This document shows, in pieces, positions 31,497-38,857 of a stretch of 64,000 bases of DNA (position 1 is its first letter; every line of letters begins with the position of its first letter). The notes under the pieces are model-generated. The model was not told where the DNA came from. It made no database searches and was given only the letters and a program-made list of their open reading frames with translations. A program made the position numbers and the translations under genes. The stretch spans positions 372,001 to 436,000 of the forward strand of contig NZ_JAGEOJ010000007.1 of NCBI RefSeq assembly GCF_017573505.1, written 5' to 3'. Source of the DNA: Actinomadura barringtoniae (GTDB lineage: Bacteria > Actinomycetota > Actinomycetes > Streptosporangiales > Streptosporangiaceae).

Positions 31497-33008
31497 ATGC
31501 CGCTTCCCCGCTTGCATGGAGCCAGGCGTCGACGTCACCGGGAGGCCGTTCTGGGCGCGCCGAGGCGCCCGGGCTCCCCTGACGCTCGCCGAGCACCGCT
31601 CCCCGCCCTGACCGGCACGATTCTCGACGCCAGCCCGCACCTCCTGGTGCTGCAGACGGCCGGCGGCGAGCGACGCCTGCCGATGACGCAGGCCACCCGG
31701 GTCTGGCACGGCGGGCGCGGGGGCCTCGCCGTCCTGCGCCCGGGCCGCGACGTGATCGTGCGCCCGACCCCCGACGGCCTCGGGGCGGACCGCGTCTGGG
31801 TCGAGATCGGCCGGGTGACCGGCACCATCCTGGCGTGCGGGCGGGACACCGTGGAGGTGGACATGGGCCCTCACCGCGGGCAAGCCCATGTGGTGATCCC
31901 CCCGCACGCCCTCGGCCAGATCCTCGTGCGCCACCCGCGCCTGGAGCCCGGCTACCTCATCGACGTCATCTGCGTCCGCTCCCCCAACGGTCCCCAAGCC
32001 GTTCGCCCCGGCACGTCCCAGCCGGGCCACCGAGCCGACACCCCACCATCGCCCGATCCCCACGCGCCCGCGGCCGACCCCCTGCAGGGCACCTGCACCT
32101 GGTTCGGCGGTGCGGCCTACACGCCGCCCCCGGGCATCCAGACCTGGGCCGCGCACCTGAACGAGGCCGGCCCGTCGCACAAGCTCCACCCGGGCCTGCG
32201 GACGCCGTCCCATGGGAGCGCACACACGGCCGCGGACGAACACGCCGCCCTGACGCTCCCCGACATGCGCCCCTCGCCCCCGAGCGCCTACAAGCGGCCT
32301 GCGGACGACGGGACGCTGACCGTGCCGGACATGCGCGCGGTGAACCCGGAGGACATGCGAGCGGCGCACGCGGAGGGCCCGGGGGCGGCGCACGCGGAGG
32401 GCCCGGGGGCGGCGCACGCGGAAGACTTGCGAGCGACGCACGCGGAAGACCTGGGGGTTCGGGGCGGGGGGAGTGTGCTGACCGTTCATGCGCGGGAGGA
32501 GGGGAGCGCGTATGCCGGGCAGGCGTGGGGGAGCAGTGGAGGAGGTCCGGCCCGGGCCGCCGAGGAGGCGGCGGTCCCGGGCTGGGCCGGGACGCTGGCC
32601 GACACGTACGACCTGCTCGGCAGGAGCTCGGTGGGGGTCGCGCGGGCCAGGCGTGGATCGGTAGGCGATGCCTATCGGCTCGTGGGGGCGAGCTATCCGG
32701 CCGTGGACCCCGAGGGCGAGGGCGGCGGATGTGCTGACGCGCCAACGGGTTGTGTGGCGCTCCCCTACCTGTCGCTGGGCAGCGAGCTGATCGTCCACAA
32801 CGAGTGCACCGGGCGTAGCGGCGTGATCCCGGTGGTGGAGTGCGGCTGCGTGGCGGCGCGGTACTGCGACCGCTGCGTGGAGTGCGAGACGTCGCCTCGG
32901 GGACGGCTCGTCGAGCTCACCCCGGCGGCGTTCGTCGGCCTGGGCGGCGACCTTGAGGCCGGGTGCTTCAACGTGACGCTGCGGCATCAAGCGCCAGGGA
33001 GGGCCTAG
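31497..33008 (+). CDS. Cys-rich double-psi beta-barrel (RlpA-like) protein
   Basis: From ATG 31497 (GGAG 8 nt upstream) the protein has 503 residues. The N-terminal 150 residues look like a small beta domain (TGTILDASPHLLVLQTAGGE, GRDTVEVDMGPHRGQAHV). The middle is low complexity with repeats RAAHAEGPGAAHAEGPG. The last ~100 residues, from CADAPTGCVALPYLSLGSEL through NECTGRSGVIPVVECGCVAA, YCDRCVECE and VELTPAAFVGLGGDLEAG, match the RlpA/expansin-like double-psi barrel with about eight added cysteines. No signal peptide is evident. The stop is 2 nt before the MauE-like gene, so they form a pair. It may be an exported cell-wall or redox protein. Confidence 0.7.
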   Translation: MPLPRLHGARRRRHREAVLGAPRRPGSPDARRAPLPALTGTILDASPHLLVLQTAGGERRLPMTQATRVWHGGRGGLAVLRPGRDVIVRPTPDGLGADRVWVEIGRVTGTILACGRDTVEVDMGPHRGQAHVVIPPHALGQILVRHPRLEPGYLIDVICVRSPNGPQAVRPGTSQPGHRADTPPSPDPHAPAADPLQGTCTWFGGAAYTPPPGIQTWAAHLNEAGPSHKLHPGLRTPSHGSAHTAADEHAALTLPDMRPSPPSAYKRPADDGTLTVPDMRAVNPEDMRAAHAEGPGAAHAEGPGAAHAEDLRATHAEDLGVRGGGSVLTVHAREEGSAYAGQAWGSSGGGPARAAEEAAVPGWAGTLADTYDLLGRSSVGVARARRGSVGDAYRLVGASYPAVDPEGEGGGCADAPTGCVALPYLSLGSELIVHNECTGRSGVIPVVECGCVAARYCDRCVECETSPRGRLVELTPAAFVGLGGDLEAGCFNVTLRHQAPGRA

Positions 33009-33010
33009 CC

Positions 33011-33814
33011 ATGGTCGCGGTCTTCCAGAACACACAAGTGCTGTTGCTGGCCTCGGTGTTGCTGATCGCCTGCCTGGCCAAGCTGACCATACGCGAGCCG
33101 GTGAGTCCCTCTCATGTGCATGGGGTGCCGTTGCCGAAGCGGACCAGCCTCTTGCGGCAGAGCCGTCCGGTCAGTGTCGGCCTGGGGCTCACCGAGGGCG
33201 GGCTGGGGTTGGCACTGCTGCTCACCTCGCATGTGTCCGTACGGCTGGCCACCACGGTCGCCTTCGCCGTGGCGACGTGGGCGGTCGGGGAGCTGAAGGT
33301 GCGGCGGCCCGACATCGGGTGCGGCTGCTTCGGGGGACTGAGCACCAAGCGGGTCGACCGGCGGAGCGTCGTACGGGCGAGCCTGTTCACCGTGGCGGCG
33401 CTGGCCTCGATCACCGCGCCGCACGCGGGCGTGGAGGTGCTGCGGAACGGCACGACGCAGGTCGGGCTGGTGCTGGCGGTGGAGCTGGCCGTCTTCGCGG
33501 CGCTGTCGCCGGAGCTGTCGGTGCTGTTGCAGCGGCACGGGCTGCGGCACCGGCCGCAGGAGCCGTGCGAGCGGCGGCGCAGCACGCTGGAGGAGACCTA
33601 CGCGACGCTGCACGAGAGCCGGGTGTGGGCCGAGCACGAGGACGAGGTCGTCAGCGCGACGCCGCTGGACGTGTGGCGCGAGGGGTGCTGGCGGTTCCTG
33701 GTCTTCCCGGCGCGGGTGGACGACCAGGCCATGGAGCTGGTGTTCGCGGTGTCCACGGCCGAGCGGGAACGGGACGTGCGCATGGTGCTGGTGCCCGCCT
33801 CTGCGCTCGTATAA
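33011..33814 (+). CDS. MauE/DoxX-like membrane redox protein
   Basis: This 267-residue protein starts at ATG 33011, 2 nt after the previous stop. Four membrane helices lie in residues 5-170. The loop GCGCFGGLS (about residues 97-105) is the MauE/vitamin-K-reductase-like CxC motif used in disulfide exchange. The C-terminal ~95 residues are soluble (WREGCWRFLVFPARVDDQ, MELVFAVSTAERERDVRMVL). MauE proteins support disulfide formation in methylamine dehydrogenase. Here the partner is more likely the Cys-rich barrel protein encoded just upstream. The pairing is inference from gene order. Confidence 0.75.
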   Translation: MVAVFQNTQVLLLASVLLIACLAKLTIREPVSPSHVHGVPLPKRTSLLRQSRPVSVGLGLTEGGLGLALLLTSHVSVRLATTVAFAVATWAVGELKVRRPDIGCGCFGGLSTKRVDRRSVVRASLFTVAALASITAPHAGVEVLRNGTTQVGLVLAVELAVFAALSPELSVLLQRHGLRHRPQEPCERRRSTLEETYATLHESRVWAEHEDEVVSATPLDVWREGCWRFLVFPARVDDQAMELVFAVSTAERERDVRMVLVPASALV

Positions 33815-33830
33815 GCGATTCTGGGCAGGA

Positions 33831-33980
33831 CTCTAGAAAGCCCTATAGAACGGCAGACGGCATCGCTTGACGAATCTACGGCTTTCTAGGGCCTGCTTTA
33901 GAGAGCCGTAGATTCTTATGAAGAGCGATGTCGATGCAGGCTTATAAGAGCTTCTAGCTTTGACGCTAGAAACCCGTAGA
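33831..33980. repeat. AT-rich palindrome cluster between convergent genes
   Basis: GAATCTACGGCT (33872-33883) and AGCCGTAGATTC (33904-33915) form a perfect 12-bp inverted repeat with a 20-bp spacer. CTAGAAAGCC (33833-33842) is inversely repeated as GGCTTTCTAG (33880-33889). TTCTAGC/GCTAGAA at 33952-33971 is a third hairpin. GCCGTAGATT recurs at 35230-35239, near the 5' end of the ATPase gene. The cluster may be a bidirectional terminator, a protein-binding array or both. Confidence 0.65.
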
Positions 33981-34003
33981 GAGATATAGCGGGGGTCGTC
34001 GGG

Positions 34004-35395
34004 TCAGGCGGGCTGGGATCTGAGGAACTTGCCGAAGTGCGGCACGGTGAACGCGACCAGGCCGCGCTCGGCGCTGTAGACGAGGCCCTTCTTGATGAGG
34101 CCGTCGCGGGCGGGCGAGAGGCTGGAGGGCTTGCGGCCCAGTTCGTCGGCCACCGCGGCGGTCGCAACGGGCTCGTCACCGAGGACGGCCATCGCGCGCA
34201 TGTAGTCGCGTTCGGCCGGGGTGGCACGCTCGTAGCGGCTGCCGAAGAAGCCGACCGCGAGCTCGCTCTCCGCCTCGGGCGCGGCGACCTTGATGTCGTC
34301 GGCGGTGATCGGGGTGTCGGGCGCGACGTCCCAGACGACCTTGGCGTACGCCTGGACGAAGTAGGGGTAGCCGTCGGCCGCGACGTAGAGCGCGTCGAGC
34401 GCCTCCTCGGTGAAGGTGACGTCCTCGCGTTCGGCCGGGGCCATCAGCGCGTAGTCGGCGGACTCGCGGTCGAGCCGGTCGATGCGCGCGTAGCGGAACA
34501 GGCGCTCGGAGTAGGACTTGCTCGCCGACAGGACGGCGGGCAGGTGAGGCAGGCCGGCGCCCACGACGATCAGCGGGCCGCCGTTCTGGGACAGCTCGTG
34601 GCAGGCGGCGCAGAGCGCGGACACGTCGTCGGCGGGGATGTCCTGCATCTCGTCGACGAACAGCGCGATGCCGACGCCCACGTCCGTGGCCACCGACGCG
34701 GCGTCCACGAACAGCTCGGTGAGGTCGATCTCCAGGTCGCCCGAGTCGGCGCGGCCGCGCGCGGCGGGCACGTCGATGCCGGGCTGCCAGCGGTGCACGC
34801 GGGCCTTGGACTTGCCCGTGGGCTCCTCGCCGGCCTGGGCGAACGCCTTGAGCACGCCGAGGAACTCCTCGATGCGGTCCGGCGCGCGGTGGCGCGGCGC
34901 GAGCTCGCGGATCGCCATGTGGAGCGCGGAGGCGACCGGGCGGCGGATGGACTGGTCGGGACGCGCCTCGATCTTGCCGGTCCCCCACAGCCGCTGGATC
35001 GCCATGGAACGGAAGGAGTTCAGCAGGACGGTCTTGCCCACCCCGCGCAGCCCGGTGATGATCATGCTGCGCTCGGGTCGCCCGCGGGCCACCCGTTCGA
35101 GCACCACCTCGAACTGCTGGAGCTCGCGGTCGCGACCGGCGAGCTCTGGGGGGCGCTGCCCTGCGCCCGGGGCATAGGGATTGCGCACGGGGTCCACGCT
35201 CTCGGACTCTATGAGGCGATATAGCTGCGGCCGTAGATTTGCGTAGAAACTCGTACGGCGTGTCGCGTTCGGGCGTGCCGCCCTGCAGCGCGCCACAGCG
35301 GAGCCGCGTGAGCGGTCCAGGCCGCCGACCCCGTCGAGGCCGCAGTCGACCGGGGCCCCCGCCGCCGGACGACCCGCGGTCATCGTCGCCACCAT
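34004..35395 (-). CDS. AAA+ ATPase with C-terminal winged helix (ORC/Cdc6-like layout)
   Basis: The 463-residue reading starts at ATG 35395, chosen because GGGGAGG lies 6 nt upstream and a LexA box precedes it. An alternative GTG at 35197 gives a 397-residue form starting VDPVRNPYAPGAG, where family similarity begins, and codons between 35200 and 35260 are unusually AT-ending. The ATPase has Walker A GLRGVGKT, Walker B ALFVDEMQD and a sensor VVGAGLP. The last ~90 residues form a winged helix (VADELGRKPSSLSPARDGLIKKGL). Such MNS/ORC-type ATPases bind DNA or partner proteins. The role is unknown. The exact SOS box suggests DNA-damage induction. Confidence 0.8.
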   Translation of the reverse strand: MVATMTAGRPAAGAPVDCGLDGVGGLDRSRGSAVARCRAARPNATRRTSFYANLRPQLYRLIESESVDPVRNPYAPGAGQRPPELAGRDRELQQFEVVLERVARGRPERSMIITGLRGVGKTVLLNSFRSMAIQRLWGTGKIEARPDQSIRRPVASALHMAIRELAPRHRAPDRIEEFLGVLKAFAQAGEEPTGKSKARVHRWQPGIDVPAARGRADSGDLEIDLTELFVDAASVATDVGVGIALFVDEMQDIPADDVSALCAACHELSQNGGPLIVVGAGLPHLPAVLSASKSYSERLFRYARIDRLDRESADYALMAPAEREDVTFTEEALDALYVAADGYPYFVQAYAKVVWDVAPDTPITADDIKVAAPEAESELAVGFFGSRYERATPAERDYMRAMAVLGDEPVATAAVADELGRKPSSLSPARDGLIKKGLVYSAERGLVAFTVPHFGKFLRSQPA

Positions 35396-35432
35396 TGCCG
35401 CCTCCCCGGGCGAGCGCGTTCGAACATGCAGG

Positions 35433-35448
35433 TCGAACTTCTGTTCGA
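35433..35448. promoter_or_regulatory. LexA/SOS box
   Basis: TCGAACTTCTGTTCGA matches the actinobacterial SOS consensus TCGAAC-N4-GTTCGA exactly. The self-complementary GTTCGAAC (35418-35425) and TTCGAAC (35452-35458) flank it, giving extra half-sites. The box lies 38-53 bp upstream of the ATPase start at 35395. The only other neighbour, wrbA, ends towards it, so the ATPase is the only gene it can control. Confidence 0.85.
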
Positions 35449-35585
35449 CTATTCGAACACACTAGCGCATGGACTCCACCCCCGTCACGCGGGTCCCGCT
35501 AATCCGTTCGATGATGTTGGCAGCCGCCTACGACACTTCCGTTCACCCGGCAAAACTCGCCCTTTTCGCAGGTCGGGGCATATGC

Positions 35586-35622
35586 GAACGACCCGGCGCC
35601 GCGAGGCGGTGCCGGGTCGTTC
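35586..35622 (-). terminator. terminator downstream of wrbA
   Basis: GAACGACCCGGC (35586-35597) and GCCGGGTCGTTC (35611-35622) form a perfect 12-bp stem with a 13-nt loop, about 110 bp after the wrbA stop. Confidence 0.75.
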
Positions 35623-35728
35623 ACGCGGGCCGTACGGGCAGATCGGACGAGCAGGTCCAGGCAGGTCGGGCAGGCGCGTCGTAGGTCAGGTCGGACGGCC
35701 GGATCAGCCGTGAGGTCGGACGGCCGGA

Positions 35729-36367
35729 TCAGCCCTCGGCGGCAGCGTCGGCGCGGCCGCGCTTGAGGGCCTCGCCGATCTCGATCGTCCGGCGGGTCTG
35801 GAACTCCATCGCGGTGAGCGCGATCTCGTCCGGCGGGATCTCGCCGTTGGCCGAGACGTGGCTCGTGCCGTACGGGTTGCCCATCTGGAACTGGATCGGG
35901 TCCGCGTAACCGGGCGGCACGATGATGGCGCCCCAGTGGTAGAAGGTGTTGTTCAGCGCGAGGATCGTCGACTCCTGGCCGCCGTGCGGGGTGGCCGAGG
36001 CGGTGAACGACGACATCACCTTGTTGACCAGCAGGCCTTGGCCCCACAGCGGGCCCGTGGTGTCGATGAACTGCTTGAGCTGGGCGGCCGGCATCCCGTA
36101 CCGGGTCGGCGCGCCCATCAGGATGACGTCGGCCCATTCGAGGTCGTCCAGCGTCGCCTCGACCACGTGCTGGGTGGCCTCGGCATGGTCGGCCCAGCCC
36201 TGGTTGGAGGCGATCGCCTCGTCGGGGGCCAGCTCCCTGACCTTGCGCAGGCGCACCTCGGCGCCGGTCTTCTCCGCCGCGGTGGCGGCGGTCTTGGCGA
36301 GCTTGAAGATCGTTCCGGTCGCGGAGTAGTAGATGATGGCGACCCGGAGCGGAGCGTCGAGCGACAT
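35729..36367 (-). CDS. wrbA: NAD(P)H:quinone oxidoreductase, WrbA type
   Basis: This 212-residue flavodoxin-like enzyme has the FMN phosphate loop YYSATGTIFKLAK, then GAPTRYGMPAAQLKQFID and FTASATPHGGQESTILALN, which are WrbA signatures. It reduces quinones by two electrons and protects against oxidative cycling. It lies 50 bp downstream of a pirin gene on the same strand, with a divergent MarR regulator beyond, a typical quinone/electrophile defence unit. Confidence 0.92.
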   Translation of the reverse strand: MSLDAPLRVAIIYYSATGTIFKLAKTAATAAEKTGAEVRLRKVRELAPDEAIASNQGWADHAEATQHVVEATLDDLEWADVILMGAPTRYGMPAAQLKQFIDTTGPLWGQGLLVNKVMSSFTASATPHGGQESTILALNNTFYHWGAIIVPPGYADPIQFQMGNPYGTSHVSANGEIPPDEIALTAMEFQTRRTIEIGEALKRGRADAAAEG

Positions 36368-36417
36368 ATCTTTTCCCTTGTCTTTGTCTTCTGAGTGAAG
36401 CGCGGACGAGGTGTCGG

Positions 36418-37428
36418 TCAGTCCAAGGCCTCGTCGGCGGCGGAGAGGTGCGGGACCTTCTCAGCAGGGATCGTTCCCATCCGCCCGGCTTGGAAGTCCT
36501 CGAACGCCTGGATGATCTCGTCGCGGGTGTTCATGACGAACGGTCCGTACCGCGCGATGGGCTCGCGGATCGGCAGCCCGCCGAGGATCAGGATCTCCCA
36601 GCCGTGCTTGTTCGCGAGCGCCTGACTGTCCGCGGCGCGCACGACCAGGCCGTCGGTGTCGCCCTTGTGGTGCGAGCCGCCGAAGACCGCGAGCCGGCCG
36701 TCGCCGACGGCGACCTCCTCGACCCCGGCGGTGCCGCGGCCGGCCAGCGAGTAGACCAGCGCGTTGAAGTCCTGCGGCCAGGGCAGCTTGAGCTGCGCGC
36801 CGGGCGCGACGGTCGCGTGCAGGTAGGTGATCGGTGTGTACGTGACGCCGGGCCCCTCGTAGCCCGCGACCGAACCGGCGATCACCCGTACGAGCGAGGC
36901 GCCGTCCTCGGCCGCCAGCAGCTTCACGTCGCGCGCCTCGATGTCCTGATAGCGCGGCGGAACCCACTTCTGCGAACGCGGCAGGTTGACCCACAGCTGC
37001 ACGCCGTGGAACAGGCCGCCCTTGGTGACGAGCTCGGGCGGCGGCTGCTCGATGTGCTGGATCCCGGCACCGGCGGTCATCCACTGGGTGGCGCCGTCGG
37101 CGATCACGCCGCCGCCACCGGTGGTGTCCTGGTGCTGAAACGTGCCCTCGAGCATGTAGGTGACGGTCTCGAAGCCCCGGTGCGGGTGCCAGGGCGTGCC
37201 CTTGGCCTCGCCCGGCGCGTACTCCACCTCGCCCATCTGGTCGAGGAGCAGGAACGGGTCGGCGAGCGGCAGGTCCACGCCCGGGAACGGGCGGCGGACC
37301 TGGAAGCCCTCGCCCTCGAGGTGGCGCTGGGCGGTGACGACCTTGGCGACCCGGCGCCATCCGGTGCCGGTCTCGGGCAGGTGCGGCAGGCGGGGCAGCG
37401 TGAGCGGATCCGCCATCACGGCAGGCAT
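36418..37428 (-). CDS. pirin-family cupin protein (possible quercetinase)
   Basis: From ATG 37428 (AAGGAG 7 nt upstream) the protein has 336 residues. The N-terminal cupin has the pirin motif TPWHPHRGFETVTYMLEG with its metal-binding His cluster, then GATQWMTAGAGIQHIEQP. The C-terminal half carries GGLPIREPIARYGPFVMNT, a pirin signature. Bacterial pirins act as quercetin dioxygenases or redox-sensitive regulators. It is divergent from a MarR gene whose promoter contains two MarR-like palindromes, and upstream of wrbA. Confidence 0.92.
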   Translation of the reverse strand: MPAVMADPLTLPRLPHLPETGTGWRRVAKVVTAQRHLEGEGFQVRRPFPGVDLPLADPFLLLDQMGEVEYAPGEAKGTPWHPHRGFETVTYMLEGTFQHQDTTGGGGVIADGATQWMTAGAGIQHIEQPPPELVTKGGLFHGVQLWVNLPRSQKWVPPRYQDIEARDVKLLAAEDGASLVRVIAGSVAGYEGPGVTYTPITYLHATVAPGAQLKLPWPQDFNALVYSLAGRGTAGVEEVAVGDGRLAVFGGSHHKGDTDGLVVRAADSQALANKHGWEILILGGLPIREPIARYGPFVMNTRDEIIQAFEDFQAGRMGTIPAEKVPHLSAADEALD

Positions 37429-37471
37429 CTCGGCTCCTTCTTCCTGGGTTGGTCGGTCGCCTCGGAGAACG

Positions 37472-37524
37472 TAGTTGAAACGTAAACTATTCCGTCGCAC
37501 GGGGCAAGTAGTTGAATCTTCAAC
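37472..37524. promoter_or_regulatory. two MarR operators
   Basis: TAGTTGAAACGTAAACTA (37472-37489) is an imperfect palindrome. GTTGAATCTTCAAC (37511-37524) is perfect apart from its centre. Both are introduced by GTAGTTGAA (37471 and 37508). The second overlaps the region just before a TATACT -10 element (37532-37537) of the MarR gene. Confidence 0.75.
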
Positions 37525-37544
37525 ACGCGCATATACTGTCGGGC

Positions 37545-38006
37545 ATGAGCGAACCACGCTGGCTCGACGCCTCACAACAGCGTGACTGGCGGTCCTTCAT
37601 CGAGGGCAGTATCCGCCTGAACGATCTCCTGGACCGTGACCTCAAGGCCAAGCACGGCCTGTCGATGTCGGAGTACGAGATCCTGGTGCGGCTGTCCGAG
37701 GCCCCGGACCGCCGCCTGCGGATGGCCGAACTGGCCGAGCACGCGAGCCAGTCACGAAGCCGCCTGTCCCATACCTGTTCCCGCCTGGAGTCCAAGGACC
37801 TGGTGTTCCGCGGCGGCTGCCCCAACGACAAGCGAGGCGTCTACGCGCACCTCACCGAGAAGGGCTACGCCGCCCTCGAACGCGCCGCGCGAGACCACGT
37901 CGAGACCGTACGGGACTTCTTCGTGGACATCATCCAGCCCGAGGACCTCGAGGCCGTAGGCCGCGCCTTCGGCGCCGTCAACAAACGCGTCACCGAAGCC
38001 GGCTGA
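37545..38006 (+). CDS. MarR-family repressor
   Basis: The 153-residue protein starts at ATG 37545. An upstream in-frame ATG at 37512 lies inside the operator and is unlikely. The winged helix spans about 35-100 (YEILVRLSEAPDRRLRMAELAEHASQSRSRLSHTCSRLESKDLVFR, with NDKRGVYAHLTEKG as the wing), flanked by dimerisation helices. There is one internal Cys in HTCSRLE and one in GGCPND, which could sense quinones or oxidants. It probably represses itself and the pirin-wrbA pair. Confidence 0.9.
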   Translation: MSEPRWLDASQQRDWRSFIEGSIRLNDLLDRDLKAKHGLSMSEYEILVRLSEAPDRRLRMAELAEHASQSRSRLSHTCSRLESKDLVFRGGCPNDKRGVYAHLTEKGYAALERAARDHVETVRDFFVDIIQPEDLEAVGRAFGAVNKRVTEAG

Positions 38007-38096
38007 CACCCACCTCCGGCCGCCAGGCCCGCCGTCATTCGGCGGCCCGCCCAGTTCAGCCACCCCGCTGGTCGGCCCCACCGCCGGTCGGTCTGT

Positions 38097-38187
38097 CGTC
38101 GCTCGGCGCCGCCCCTGGTGGGCCTGCCGTCGCTCGGCGCCGCCCCTGGTCGGTCTGCCGCCGCCCGGGCGCCACCGCTGGTCGGGC
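38097..38187. repeat. 31-bp tandem repeats between convergent genes
   Basis: A 31-bp unit beginning CGTCGCTCGGCGCCGCCCCT starts at 38097 and 38128 with two mismatches, and a more diverged copy starts at 38159. GGTCGG elements continue to about 38230. The repeat fills the gap between the MarR gene and the small membrane-protein gene. It encodes nothing recognisable. Confidence 0.7.
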
Positions 38188-38239
38188 CGCTATCGGTCGG
38201 CGGTCTGCTGATTCGGCCACCCCTCGGTCGGGTCTGCGG

Positions 38240-38689
38240 TCAGAAGGGGAGGCCGGTGAGGCCGGTGAGGAAGCCGACCGAGATCAGGGTGAGGAAGCAC
38301 CAGCCGGCCATCATGCCGTAGCCGAACGGGCGCCACGTTCCGCCGACCTTCCAGATCAGCAGGCTGCCGAGGCCGAACGCGAACACGATCAGCGTGACCA
38401 TCTGGGGCAGCAGGCTGGGCCGGCGGCTCATCATGAGCGGGGCCGACATCATCACCAGGTCGACGAACAGGAACGTGCCGAAGCCGGCTCCGGCGGCTCG
38501 CAGGAAGCTCGCGCTCGGGGCGTCACTGCGTTCCCACCGCCGGACCTTCAGTCGTGGCGCGGCCTCCTGCGGTGACTCCATCTCGACGTTGGAGGCCACC
38601 GAGAAGATCTCGTCCTCAAGGCTGGGCCCGCCTTGCGCGTTCGGAACATTTGAGACATGCGGAAGATCCGTCTCCTCAGGATCCGCCAT
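38240..38689 (-). CDS. small integral membrane protein
   Basis: From ATG 38689 (GAGGGAG upstream) the protein has 149 residues. An acidic cytoplasmic N-terminus of about 60 residues is followed by three membrane helices: FLFVDLVMMSAPLMM, MVTLIVFAFGLGSLLIW and GMMAGWCFLTLISVGFLTGL. No known family motif is visible. It may be an actinomycete-specific envelope protein. The open frame extends 53 codons upstream, but that part is not supported by a binding site. Confidence 0.7.
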   Translation of the reverse strand: MADPEETDLPHVSNVPNAQGGPSLEDEIFSVASNVEMESPQEAAPRLKVRRWERSDAPSASFLRAAGAGFGTFLFVDLVMMSAPLMMSRRPSLLPQMVTLIVFAFGLGSLLIWKVGGTWRPFGYGMMAGWCFLTLISVGFLTGLTGLPF

Positions 38690-38857
38690 GCCGGCTCCCT
38701 CGGCCGGGGGACGCCGGGCGGGGGCCCGGCGGGGGGTGAAGTCGCCAGTTCTCGGCGCGCCCGCCCCCGTCCCCATGTACGACGGACGCGCTCCTAGACG
38801 CACCGTAGCGAACCGAAGGTCCAACACGAAGGTGCTCTGGCATGCCATCCTGCAGAA

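Larger units (their letters stand above)
35396..35728. promoter_or_regulatory. non-coding gap holding the ATPase promoter and wrbA terminator
   Basis: No reading frame in this 333-bp stretch has a binding site or recognisable product. The left end (35396-35460) is the promoter side of the ATPase with a LexA box and extra TTCGAAC sites. The middle holds the hairpin at 35586-35622. The rest up to the wrbA stop repeats GGTCGGACGGCCGGATCAGCC twice in tandem (about 35690-35730). Confidence 0.6.

Noticed and set aside
33872..33915. Insertion-sequence terminal repeats
   Set aside because: There is no transposase between or near the arms and no target duplication. The arms are only 20 bp apart.
38097..38187. 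Possible CRISPR-like direct repeats
   Set aside because: The 31-bp units are back to back without spacers and there are no cas genes, so this is a minisatellite.
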